A stretch of DNA of 64,000 bases, taken from NCBI GenBank assembly GCA_038228695.1, contig JBBRPA010000011.1, positions 8,505 through 72,504 of the forward strand, given 5' to 3'. Origin of the DNA: DASVRZ01 sp038228695. Lineage in GTDB: Bacteria; Verrucomicrobiota; Verrucomicrobiia; Chthoniobacterales; DASVRZ01. This document shows, in pieces, positions 26,109 to 33,522 of the stretch (position 1 is the first letter of the stretch; the number at the start of each line of letters is the position of its first letter). A model generated the notes under the pieces. The model was not told the origin of the DNA. It saw only the letters and a list, made by a program, of their open reading frames with translations, and did no database searches. A program made the translations under genes and the position numbers.

Positions 26109-27239
26109 GTGTTCCCCCTCAAACAAAAAGCTCACTTTCTCCTTCTCACCCTTCTCACCTCCGCCCTCCCCGCCTCGGCGATTACCTTTAATTTTACCGA
26201 AGGGACTGGACTCGTCGCGTTGAGGACTGGCACTCCCTCCAATGTGGCTCTGGCGAATCAAGTATCAACCGGGTTTTCGGCGGCGGCTGCATTGTGGTCC
26301 AGCCAGTTAAGCAATAATTACACTTTCAATCTGACCATTGACTACCAAGCACTCGGGGCTGGCATCCTTGGCTCGGCCGGTTCCGATACCGTGGGTCTGA
26401 GCTACAGTTCAGTGCGAACCGCGCTGATCGCCAGTGCGACTTCTGCCAATGACCTCACCTCCGTGGCGAGCCTTTCCAATACGTCCTCCCTCAGCTTCAT
26501 TACGAACAATCGCGCTGGCACACGCATTACCGATAACGACGGCAGTTCCAACAACAGCGTATTGGATGTCACCCGTGCCAATGCCAAGGCGTTGGGACTT
26601 CTGGCCGCCAATGCCTCCGGAGTGGACACCTCCATTACTTTCAGCAGCAACTTTGGTTTTGATTTCAACCGCGCCGATGGGATTACTATCGGTACTTACG
26701 ATTTTGTCGGCATAGCAGCCCACGAGATCGGGCATGGACTGGGGTTTATTAGTGGAGTGGATGATGTTGATGCTTACACGGGGTTTGGCCCCAACGCTGG
26801 CACCGACCTCAACGGCGGCACGGCCGGAATCGGGACCCTTGACCCTTACCGTTTATTTACCCCACTGGACCTTTTTCGTTACAGTGCCCCAAACACCCGC
26901 GACCTCGCCTTCGGTGGCACCCCTTATTTTTCAATCAACTCAGGATTAACCAATAGCGGACTTTTCTCCACGGGTTCTTACAACGGGGATGGACGCCAGG
27001 CCAGCCATTGGAAAGATAATCTCGGCCTCGGCATCATGGACCCCACCGCCGCCGCGGGCGAATTTCTCTCCATCAGCACCCTCGACCGACAAGCCCTCGA
27101 CGTCATCGGCTATACTTTCGTGCCCGAGCCTAGCACTTGGGCTTTTTATGGGGTCTTTCTTGCCACCGGCAGCATCGCCTGCACCCGCCGCCGCAAGCTT
27201 GCACGTTCGTCTTCAACCTCGCCCGACTCACCTCCCTGA
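26109..27239 (+). CDS. PEP-CTERM-anchored metalloprotease (NF038122-like)
   Basis: A 376-residue exported protein. From GTG 26109 it opens with a textbook signal peptide (KQKAHFLLLTLLTSALPASA). ATG 26028 is an alternative that adds 27 poor residues. The zinc motif HEIGHGLGF (His205 to His209) lies in a domain with 'DFNRADGITIGTYDFVGIAAHE'. The C-terminus has the PEP-CTERM sorting signal: VPEPSTW at about 338, a hydrophobic helix and RRRK. A further 13-residue Ser/Pro tail follows the basic cluster, which is unusual because such signals normally end there. It should be processed by an exosortase, which is not encoded in the window. Confidence 0.82.
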   Translation: MFPLKQKAHFLLLTLLTSALPASAITFNFTEGTGLVALRTGTPSNVALANQVSTGFSAAAALWSSQLSNNYTFNLTIDYQALGAGILGSAGSDTVGLSYSSVRTALIASATSANDLTSVASLSNTSSLSFITNNRAGTRITDNDGSSNNSVLDVTRANAKALGLLAANASGVDTSITFSSNFGFDFNRADGITIGTYDFVGIAAHEIGHGLGFISGVDDVDAYTGFGPNAGTDLNGGTAGIGTLDPYRLFTPLDLFRYSAPNTRDLAFGGTPYFSINSGLTNSGLFSTGSYNGDGRQASHWKDNLGLGIMDPTAAAGEFLSISTLDRQALDVIGYTFVPEPSTWAFYGVFLATGSIACTRRRKLARSSSTSPDSPP

Positions 27240-27255
27240 CCGCAGTCGTCCTCGA

Positions 27256-27630
27256 TTACGAATCACTCTCCAGCCAAGCTAGAGCACTCCGCAGATCGTG
27301 GAAGACCTCGACAGTAATTAGCGGATTTTCATTCAAAGTCTGAAACATCCGGCTGAAGCCATAGTGCGCTGGCTTCGGAGCGACAATGGCCGATTTTACC
27401 GGATTACGAAGCACCGCCTCGGAGCGCACGGCTGCTAATTGATGGATCGCTTCCGTGTCGAAATCGGAAGCCTCCACTCCCAACAGATCGGTCAGACGAT
27501 TCAGGGTCACTGGCTGCTCGGCCTCGATCTTCGCCATTTCCACCGCGCTATCTAACAACTCCTTCGGCGTCACCAAGCCGTAAAGCCGTGTCGTGATCAA
27601 TTGACCCGAAAGCAGAATTTCGTAAGGCAT
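27256..27630 (-). CDS. Small STAS/SpoIIAA-like protein of unknown function
   Basis: A 124-residue soluble protein starting at 'MPYEILLSGQLITTRLYGLVTPKELLDSA'. The pattern of a short beta hairpin, the helix 'ELLDSAVEMAKIEAEQ', then 'RLTDLLGVEASDFDTEAIHQLA' and 'SAIVAPKPAHYGFSRMFQTLNENPLITVEVFHDLRSALAWL' resembles SpoIIAA/STAS-like domains. I cannot name a characterised member. The upstream extension of the frame is rejected because it is low-complexity. It ends 16 nt from the convergent PEP-CTERM gene. Confidence 0.75.
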   Translation of the reverse strand: MPYEILLSGQLITTRLYGLVTPKELLDSAVEMAKIEAEQPVTLNRLTDLLGVEASDFDTEAIHQLAAVRSEAVLRNPVKSAIVAPKPAHYGFSRMFQTLNENPLITVEVFHDLRSALAWLESDS

Positions 27631-27864
27631 AGTTTCTCGCGAACCCGGCAAAGATAAAAAATTAAGCCCGGATAACCAGCCAATAATATTTTCACCGAAC
27701 AACTCACCTCCAGCTCGCCAACCTACCGCACTCTCCCTGCGTCGCTGCCTAGCGGCAGGCTGTCTCACTGCGCTCCGCTGGCATTCGACATTTGCTTCGC
27801 TCTGCTTTAAGTAGCCTGTCTCGGCTCTGCCCCGGTTCGTCCGACCCGGTTGTGTTTTTCTTTC

Positions 27865-28464
27865 CTACGCATACGCATCCTTGCCCGCATCGTGACGGTC
27901 GCGCAACTCTGCTAACATCTCCCGCTCCGATTCCTCCGCCGCCCAGCTTGGCCTGAGTTGGAAATGCGGCTCATCTTGGATCGTCTTCCAGTTGCCTCCC
28001 CAGTCCAGTCCTAGGTCCGCCCCGATCACTCCCAACGCCTTGTATTTCGGTGACTCATCGAGATACTTCGTTCCCTCGAAAACCCCGATATCAAACGCGA
28101 TCCCGAAATTGTGATTTGAGTAACCACCCCGCGCGTTCGTCACGATCTTGCCCGATTTCGTTCGGCCTTGGGCATAGAGATCGTTCTGCTCCGCGTAAGT
28201 CCGCAGACCGCTCAAAACCTTGATCGTAATGCCTGCCGCCCTCGCCTTCACTACCAGAGCGCGGGCGTAGGGTTGCACCTTCGCATGTAACGTCGCGATG
28301 TTTCTCTCGCTGCGATCATCGACCGGATCGTTCTTATCGTCCTTAATCTTATCCTTAGGAAAGAGTGCCTTGTAAATGGCCCCCCAAGTCTGCGGTCCCG
28401 GTTTCCCGTCGTCATCGACGCCGACTTTTCTCTGAATGCTCTTAATGGTTTCTGTAATGTTCAT
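27865..28464 (-). CDS. M15 family peptidoglycan peptidase with N-terminal binding domain
   Basis: A 199-residue enzyme. The start at 28464 has a good ribosome binding site (AAGGA six nucleotides before the ATG). Residues 1-35 ('IQRKVGVDDDGKPGPQTWGAIYKAL') look like a peptidoglycan-binding domain. The catalytic part contains 'VLSGLRTYAEQNDLYAQGRT', the zinc motif 'SNHNFGIAFDIGVF' and 'DEPHFQLRP', as in VanY/endolysin L-alanyl-D-glutamate peptidases. No signal peptide is visible, so it may be phage-derived (endolysin-like) or exported by another route. The 402-nt gap between this gene and the divergent yidB gene contains no convincing feature. Confidence 0.85.
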   Translation of the reverse strand: MNITETIKSIQRKVGVDDDGKPGPQTWGAIYKALFPKDKIKDDKNDPVDDRSERNIATLHAKVQPYARALVVKARAAGITIKVLSGLRTYAEQNDLYAQGRTKSGKIVTNARGGYSNHNFGIAFDIGVFEGTKYLDESPKYKALGVIGADLGLDWGGNWKTIQDEPHFQLRPSWAAEESEREMLAELRDRHDAGKDAYA

Positions 28465-28866
28465 GGTGTTTCCTTCGAATGCGTCCGGCGGCAGTGCAGT
28501 GGCTAATCCTGTAAGAAAAATAGAATAATTCATGGCAGCGCCAAAACAAACTCATTAGTAAATTTCTACAGGAAAAATACGGCGCCGATCTCTCTGCAAG
28601 ATCCAGAATATGCAGCATCTGCGGCGCGGGCACGAACTGCCGCGGCAGGCAATGCGGTTTTGGGGATGTGACGTGAGCCGCGGCGACGGCGTCTGCCGGT
28701 TTCCGATGTTGATCCTGGGGGCATTTGTTCGATCCGCAGGAATCGGCGCGTAATCGGTGTTGAACAAAAACGAAAGGCAGCTTGTCAAAAGGTCAGCCTG
28801 ATCGCACTGTAAGTCCGTGAGGCTGTTTATCGCCAATCAAGGCACCAACCTTTAGAAACCCCACTT

Positions 28867-29292
28867 ATGTCCTTACTCGATTCCGCTCTCGGAGCACTCA
28901 CTGGAAAAATCGTCTCCGCCGCCGGATCTGGCGAGGTCGGTGCCGCACTCAATCATTTGCTCGCTGAAAACGGTGGAGTCGAAGGCCTCATCGGCAAATT
29001 TAACCAGGGCGGCCTCGGCGATATCGTGTCGTCGTGGGTCAGCACCGGGGCGAACCACGACGTGTCGTCCGACCAGATTCATGCGGTGCTCGGGTCGAGC
29101 CAAGTGCAGGCCATGGCTGCAAAACTAGGAGTGGATCCGGCGATGGCCTCGCAATTGATCGCGGAGTATCTGCCGAAAATCATCGATCACCTCACACCGA
29201 ATGGTCAGGTGCCGTCGGAGACGGATCATGCTTCCGGGTTGGCTGCGTTGCTGCCCACGCTGCTCGCCGGTTTCGGCTCGAAGACCGCATAA
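28867..29292 (+). CDS. YidB family protein (DUF937)
   Basis: A 141-residue protein with the YidB/DUF937 pattern: 'GLIGKFNQGGLGDIVSSWVSTGANHDVSSDQIHAVLGSSQVQAMAAKLGVDPAMASQLIAEYLPKIIDHLTPNGQVP'. The function is unknown. It is followed by a heptamer tandem repeat and the DUF3597 gene. Confidence 0.9.
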   Translation: MSLLDSALGALTGKIVSAAGSGEVGAALNHLLAENGGVEGLIGKFNQGGLGDIVSSWVSTGANHDVSSDQIHAVLGSSQVQAMAAKLGVDPAMASQLIAEYLPKIIDHLTPNGQVPSETDHASGLAALLPTLLAGFGSKTA

Positions 29293-29303
29293 TTTTTTCC
29301 AAC

Positions 29304-29345
29304 AACAAACAACAAACAACAAACAACAAACAACAAACAACAAAC
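29304..29345 (+). repeat. Heptanucleotide tandem repeat (AACAAAC)6
   Basis: Six perfect AACAAAC units plus partial units on both sides (29301-29350) fill most of the 78-nt space between the yidB stop and the next ATG. No other tandem DNA repeat of this purity occurs in the window. Slippage would alter the spacing between the two genes, not their reading frames. Confidence 0.95.
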
Positions 29346-29370
29346 AACTAAAACTAACCACACAATTATT

Positions 29371-29766
29371 ATGGGATTATTCAGCACGATCATGAGCAAA
29401 ATCTTCCACCATCCGGTGGCAACCGTCGTCGCAACAAGCTCGTCCGCCCCGGCGGCCGGCGCTCCGGCCTCCGCAGTTGAGTCAGCAACGGCCGCAGTCC
29501 CCACCCCGGTGGTGGATGTGGCGGCTGTCCTCGACGATCTCGCCTCGCACAACTCCGAGAAACTCGACTGGCATCATTCCATCGTTGACCTGATGAAACT
29601 GGTCGGCATGGACAGCAGCTTGACGAATCGAAAGGCGCTGGCGACGGAGTTGCATTACAGCGGCGACATGGGCGATTCCGCGACAATGAACGTTTGGCTG
29701 CACAAGGAAGTGATCAAGCAACTGGCCGCCAATGGCGGAAAAGTGCCTGCGAACTTGCTCGATTAA
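29371..29766 (+). CDS. DUF3597 domain-containing protein
   Basis: A 131-residue protein: a short N-terminal segment 'MGLFSTIMSKIFHH', an Ala/Ser/Pro-rich linker (about 15-48), and the DUF3597 domain 'VDVAAVLDDLASHNSEKLDWHHSIVDLMKLVGMDSSLTNRKALATELHYSGDMGDSATMNVWLHKEVIKQLAANGG'. DUF3597 has no known function and a LysM- or peptidoglycan-related context has been suggested for the family. The yidB gene upstream is in the same orientation, with the heptamer repeat between them. Confidence 0.9.
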   Translation: MGLFSTIMSKIFHHPVATVVATSSSAPAAGAPASAVESATAAVPTPVVDVAAVLDDLASHNSEKLDWHHSIVDLMKLVGMDSSLTNRKALATELHYSGDMGDSATMNVWLHKEVIKQLAANGGKVPANLLD

Positions 29767-29787
29767 CGGCTTCACGCGTCATCACGC

Positions 29788-30168
29788 ATGTCTGGCACGC
29801 CCGCAAACCCGCCGCGCGACCGCAGCTGCACGATCCTGCCGTATTTCACCATTCCTCAGGAGCATCTGGACGCGTTCAAAGCTCTCTGTGATCAGATGGT
29901 AGCCAATACGGAAAATGAGCCGAAGTGCCTCTATTACGGCTTTGCCTTCAATGGCAACCAAGCTCATTGCAGGGAGGGCTACACGGATGCGGAGGGCGTG
30001 CTGGCGCATCTTGAAAACGTCGGCCCGCTATTGGGCGAGGCGTTGAAAATCAGTGAGATGACGCGACTCGAGGTGCATGGTCCGACCGAGGAGTTGGAGA
30101 AATTGCGGGGGCCGCTAGCAGCGTTTCAACCGCAGTATTTCACATTGCTCTACGGTTTCCGGCGTTAG
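29788..30168 (+). CDS. ABM-like (dimeric alpha/beta barrel) protein
   Basis: A 126-residue protein whose pattern, 'CTILPYFTIPQEHLDAFKALCDQMVANTENEPKCLYYGFAFNGNQAHCREGYTDAEGVLAHLENV', fits the antibiotic biosynthesis monooxygenase-like barrel (strand-helix-strand with 'YYGF' and 'REGY.D'). Such proteins are quinol monooxygenases or heme-interacting enzymes; the substrate is unknown. It starts 21 nt after the DUF3597 gene. Confidence 0.72.
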   Translation: MSGTPANPPRDRSCTILPYFTIPQEHLDAFKALCDQMVANTENEPKCLYYGFAFNGNQAHCREGYTDAEGVLAHLENVGPLLGEALKISEMTRLEVHGPTEELEKLRGPLAAFQPQYFTLLYGFRR

Positions 30169-30287
30169 GAATTTAGTCTCGGCAAATTGTTTGCGCAGAG
30201 GGGAATGTGGTGCAAGATGCACCACACAGCAGGCGGGACGCCCGCGCTACCCGAGAGGAATACGGAGGCGTTTTTTGAAAGGACGTT

Positions 30288-31370
30288 TTACGCCTTCACG
30301 AGGATGATGTCCTCGGGATGGAGGCGGCACCAGACTTCGTCGCCGACATCGAAGTCTTGCTCACCGACGCCGTCGTTATTGCAGAGGGTCTGCAATTCGA
30401 GACCGCCATCGGTCATGATAGTGAGGTCGTCCACCGAGCCTTTGAAAGTGTCGCCGATGACTTTGGCGCGGAAGGTATTTTCGCCAGTGATGGGTTCGTG
30501 GTGGAGGCGGATTTTTTCGGGTCGGAGGGAGACGAGCCATTCCTCGCCGGGCGCAGGGACGACGCCATTTTTGCCGGCGACTTTAAGCTGAAGGCCGCCT
30601 TCGAGTTTGCAAAGGGTAGCATCGCGATCGGTGCCGACGACTTCGGCGCTGACGATGTTAGTTTCTCCAATGAAACTGGCGACAAAACGGGTGGCGGGCC
30701 GATGGTAGATGTCGCTGGCGGTGCCGATTTGTTCGAGTTTGCCTTGGTTAATGACGGCGACGCGGTCGCTCATGGTAAGGGCTTCCTCCTGATCGTGAGT
30801 GACGAAGATGAAGGAGATCCCGAGTTTTTTCTGGAGCGATTTGAGTTCAACGCGCATCTGATGGCGGAGTTTGGCGTCGAGGGCAGAGAGCGGTTCGTCG
30901 AGGAGGAGAACTTTGGGTTCGCAGACGATGGCGCGGGCCAAGGCGACGCGCTGGCGTTGGCCGCCGGAGAGTTGGGAGGGTTTGCGCTCGATGAACTGGC
31001 CGAGGGCGACGTTTTCGATGACTTGCCCGACGCGACGCTTGATCTCGGCGGGCGAGACTTTCTTCATACGCAGGCCGAAGGCGATGTTTTCGGCGACGTT
31101 GAGGTGGGGAAAGAGAGCGTAACTTTGGAAAACTTGGTTAACATCGCGTCCGTAGGGCGGAATGTCGGTAACGTTCTGATCGCCGAGCCAGACGGATCCG
31201 GTGCTCGGCTTCTCGAAACCGCTGATCATGCGCAGACAGGTCGTCTTCCCACAGCCGGAGGGACCGAGGAAAGTCATGAATTCGCCCTGCTCGATTTGCA
31301 GGTTGATGTGATCAACAGCGGTGAAGTTTCCGAAGTATTTACAAATGTCCCGCAGTTCGACCATGCTCAT
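30288..31370 (-). CDS. PotA-like ABC transporter ATP-binding protein
   Basis: A 360-residue ATPase of the spermidine/putrescine and Fe(III) (CUT1-like) class: Walker A 'GPSGCGKTT', Q-loop 'VNQVFQSYALFPHL', signature 'LSGGQRQRVALARAI', Walker B 'LLLDEPLSALD' and H-loop 'VTHDQEEALTMSDR'. A C-terminal TOBE domain follows from about residue 245 ('VVGTDRDATLCKLEGGLQLKVAG'). The aldehyde dehydrogenase gene lies 6 nt upstream. Permease and binding-protein genes are not adjacent, so the substrate is inferred only from family and neighbour; a polyamine or betaine-type compound is likely. Confidence 0.9.
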   Translation of the reverse strand: MSMVELRDICKYFGNFTAVDHINLQIEQGEFMTFLGPSGCGKTTCLRMISGFEKPSTGSVWLGDQNVTDIPPYGRDVNQVFQSYALFPHLNVAENIAFGLRMKKVSPAEIKRRVGQVIENVALGQFIERKPSQLSGGQRQRVALARAIVCEPKVLLLDEPLSALDAKLRHQMRVELKSLQKKLGISFIFVTHDQEEALTMSDRVAVINQGKLEQIGTASDIYHRPATRFVASFIGETNIVSAEVVGTDRDATLCKLEGGLQLKVAGKNGVVPAPGEEWLVSLRPEKIRLHHEPITGENTFRAKVIGDTFKGSVDDLTIMTDGGLELQTLCNNDGVGEQDFDVGDEVWCRLHPEDIILVKA

Positions 31371-31376
31371 GATTTG

Positions 31377-32849
31377 TTAGATATTTTTAAACCACCCGAT
31401 ACGGCCGGGCGCGAGGTTAATGTTAATTTGCTTAACCTCGGTGTAAGCATCGTATCCGTAGGTGCCGAGCTCGCGGCCGATACCGGATTGTTTGTAACCG
31501 CCCCAAGGGGCTTCGTTAAAGGTAGGATGGTAGTGGTTAATCCAAGTGATACCGGCGCGCAGTTTGGAGATGACCCGCTGGGCCCGCGCGCCGTCAGTGG
31601 TGTGGACGGCTCCGGCGAGTCCATAAACGGTGTCGTTAGCGAGGGCGATAGCCTCCTCCTCGGTGTCGAAAAGCTGAACGACTAACACAGGGCCGAAGAT
31701 TTCCTCTTTAACAATCGCCATGTTGGGCGTGGTGTCGGTGAAAATGGTGGGCTGGACGAAATTCCCCTTCGCCCGAACGGGGTCGGTGTAGCCGCTGCCA
31801 CCGCAGAGTAAGGTGGCACCTTCGGACTGGCCGATCTGGATGTAGTCGAGCACCTTGCCCATGTGCTGCCGGGAAATCAGCGGGCCCATTTCGGTGTCGG
31901 GATCGAGACCGTCACCGACGACAATTTTGTTAGCAGCCTCGGCAAGTTTGGGCAGGAAGGTTTTAGCTAGAGAGCGCTCAAGAAGGAGCCGGGAGCCTGC
32001 GCTGCAAACCTCGCCCTGTCCGGCAAAAATACCAAAAAGAGCAAACTCGAGCGCGGCTTCCGGGTGGGCGTCGGAGAAAATAATATTAGGACTTTTTCCG
32101 CCGAGTTCGAGAGTGACTTTTTTCAGGTTGCCCGTGGCGGCCTGCATGATTTTGCGTCCGGTGATTCCGCCGCCGGTGAAGGCGACCTTATCGACGAGAT
32201 GATTTTCCGCCAACAAGCTGCCGACGGGATGTCCCGCGCCAAGCACTAGGTTAACCACGCCGGGAGGGAAGCCTACTTCGTCGATTAGTTCGAAGAGACG
32301 CACGGCCGAGAGCGGGGTCATTTCCGACGGCTTGAGGATACAGCAATTCCCCGCCGCGAGAGCCGGGGCAAGTTTCCAGACGGCCATGAGGAGCGGATAA
32401 TTCCACGGAATAATCTGGGCGCAAACTCCGATCGGTTCGCGGACGGTCATGGTCGAGATATTCGGGTCGGCGGTCTCGAAAGTCTGGCCGTGCGGTTTGG
32501 TGGCGAGTCCAGCGTAGTAGCGGAAACAGCTTGCCGCATCGGCCACATCGTAGCCCGCTTCACGCAGCGGCTTGCCGTTGTTGAGGGTGTCGATACGCGC
32601 GAGTTCGGCAGCGTGTTTCTCGATCAAGTCAGCGAGGGCGAAAAGTTTCGCAGCGCGTTCCGGGGCGCGGGTGGTCGCCCAAGGTCCGGAATCAAAAGCG
32701 GCCCGGGCAGCGTTGACGGCGTCCTCGGCATCTGCCGCTCCGCTCTCGGTGACGGTCTCGAGGACAGAGTTGTCCACAGGGTTGAGAATTTCGCGGGTTT
32801 TTCCCGTCTCCGCAGCTACCCAGCGCCCGTTGATATAATTCTTTTTCAT
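31377..32849 (-). CDS. NAD-dependent aldehyde dehydrogenase (betaine/aminoaldehyde type)
   Basis: A 490-residue enzyme starting at 'MKKNYINGRWVAAETGKTREILNPVD' (32849); the upstream extension lacks family similarity. It shows 'IIPWNYPLLMAVWKLAPALAAGN', the NAD-binding 'VAFTGGGITGRKIM', catalytic Glu in 'VTLELGGKSPNI' and catalytic Cys in 'GQGEVCSAGSR'. The overall look is of BADH/GbsA or gamma-aminobutyraldehyde dehydrogenases. Together with the PotA-like gene 6 nt downstream, this suggests uptake and oxidation of a choline- or polyamine-derived compound, which is inference. Confidence 0.92.
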   Translation of the reverse strand: MKKNYINGRWVAAETGKTREILNPVDNSVLETVTESGAADAEDAVNAARAAFDSGPWATTRAPERAAKLFALADLIEKHAAELARIDTLNNGKPLREAGYDVADAASCFRYYAGLATKPHGQTFETADPNISTMTVREPIGVCAQIIPWNYPLLMAVWKLAPALAAGNCCILKPSEMTPLSAVRLFELIDEVGFPPGVVNLVLGAGHPVGSLLAENHLVDKVAFTGGGITGRKIMQAATGNLKKVTLELGGKSPNIIFSDAHPEAALEFALFGIFAGQGEVCSAGSRLLLERSLAKTFLPKLAEAANKIVVGDGLDPDTEMGPLISRQHMGKVLDYIQIGQSEGATLLCGGSGYTDPVRAKGNFVQPTIFTDTTPNMAIVKEEIFGPVLVVQLFDTEEEAIALANDTVYGLAGAVHTTDGARAQRVISKLRAGITWINHYHPTFNEAPWGGYKQSGIGRELGTYGYDAYTEVKQININLAPGRIGWFKNI

Positions 32850-32913
32850 CGTATCACGCTCCCGAGTAACTCTTTTCCGAAATGCGTCCACTGGCAACGC
32901 CTAAATGAGTCTA

Positions 32914-32950
32914 AAAAAAGAAGAGGGCCACCCGGTTAGCGGGTGACCCT
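32914..32950 (-). terminator. Rho-independent terminator of mscL
   Basis: Read on the minus strand, an 11-bp stem with one mismatch (AGGGTCACCCG/CGGGTGGCCCT around the loop CTAAC) is followed by CTTCTTTTTTT. It lies 28 nt after the mscL stop. Confidence 0.85.
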
Positions 32951-32977
32951 GATCGAGTAAAGCACGCTGTGGCTAAA

Positions 32978-33436
32978 CTATTTTTTCGCGAGTGCGTCGC
33001 GAATCTGGGTGAGCAGAACGACCTCGGCACTTGGAGCCGGGGCGGGTGCGGGTTTTTCCACCTCTTTTTTCTTCATTGAGCCAACGACTTTCACAAGAAT
33101 GAAGACACCGAGCATGAGGAAGAAAAAGCTGACAAAAGCGTTGAGCAGATTGCCGTAGGAAATGACCGCGCCGAACGTTTTGGCGGTATCCAATGGCGGC
33201 ACCGGAGATCCGGCGGTGAGAGCTTGTCGGAGAGCCTCAATGCCTTTCGGTGAAAGCGGCAGGTAGAGATTTTTGAAATCGACAGAGCCAAGGGGGATGG
33301 AAACGACGGGCATGATGATGTCGTTGACGAAAGAGGTGACGACAGGCCCGAAGGCACCACCGATAATGACGCCAATAGCTAGCTCGAAAGCGTTGCCTTT
33401 GGCGATGAAGTCTTTGAATTCAGAGATGAGTCCCAT
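32978..33436 (-). CDS. mscL: Large-conductance mechanosensitive channel MscL
   Basis: A 152-residue inner membrane channel that opens under hypo-osmotic stress. It has the conserved start 'EFKDFIAKGNAFELAIGVIIGGAFGPVVTSFVNDIIMPV' (TM1), a periplasmic loop with 'DTAKTFGAVISYGNLLNAFVSFFFLMLGVFILV' (TM2) and a C-terminal cytoplasmic helix after a Lys/Pro/Ala-rich stretch. Length is typical and it is terminated by its own hairpin. Confidence 0.97.
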   Translation of the reverse strand: MGLISEFKDFIAKGNAFELAIGVIIGGAFGPVVTSFVNDIIMPVVSIPLGSVDFKNLYLPLSPKGIEALRQALTAGSPVPPLDTAKTFGAVISYGNLLNAFVSFFFLMLGVFILVKVVGSMKKKEVEKPAPAPAPSAEVVLLTQIRDALAKK

Positions 33437-33522
33437 AAGTTGATTTGGTTGGTTGTTAATTACTGTTTTTTGGAAGTAAACTAAAATTCAAAATCTTGTC
33501 ACACATTAAATTTAGAACAGAT

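Noticed and set aside
28465..28866. 402-nt gap between the M15 peptidase and yidB genes, several short frames
   Set aside because: None of the frames has a plausible start signal or family pattern; treated as a divergent promoter region without a definable promoter.
29301..29350. The AACAAAC array considered as a CRISPR-like array
   Set aside because: Units are 7 nt with no spacers; it is a simple tandem repeat.
30318..31685. A 455-codon plus-strand open frame opposite the PotA-like ATPase and the aldehyde dehydrogenase genes
   Set aside because: It is the mirror of two well-recognised genes; its composition (long runs of Gly, Asp, Glu, Val) is the usual antisense shadow of GC-rich coding DNA, and it has no family pattern.
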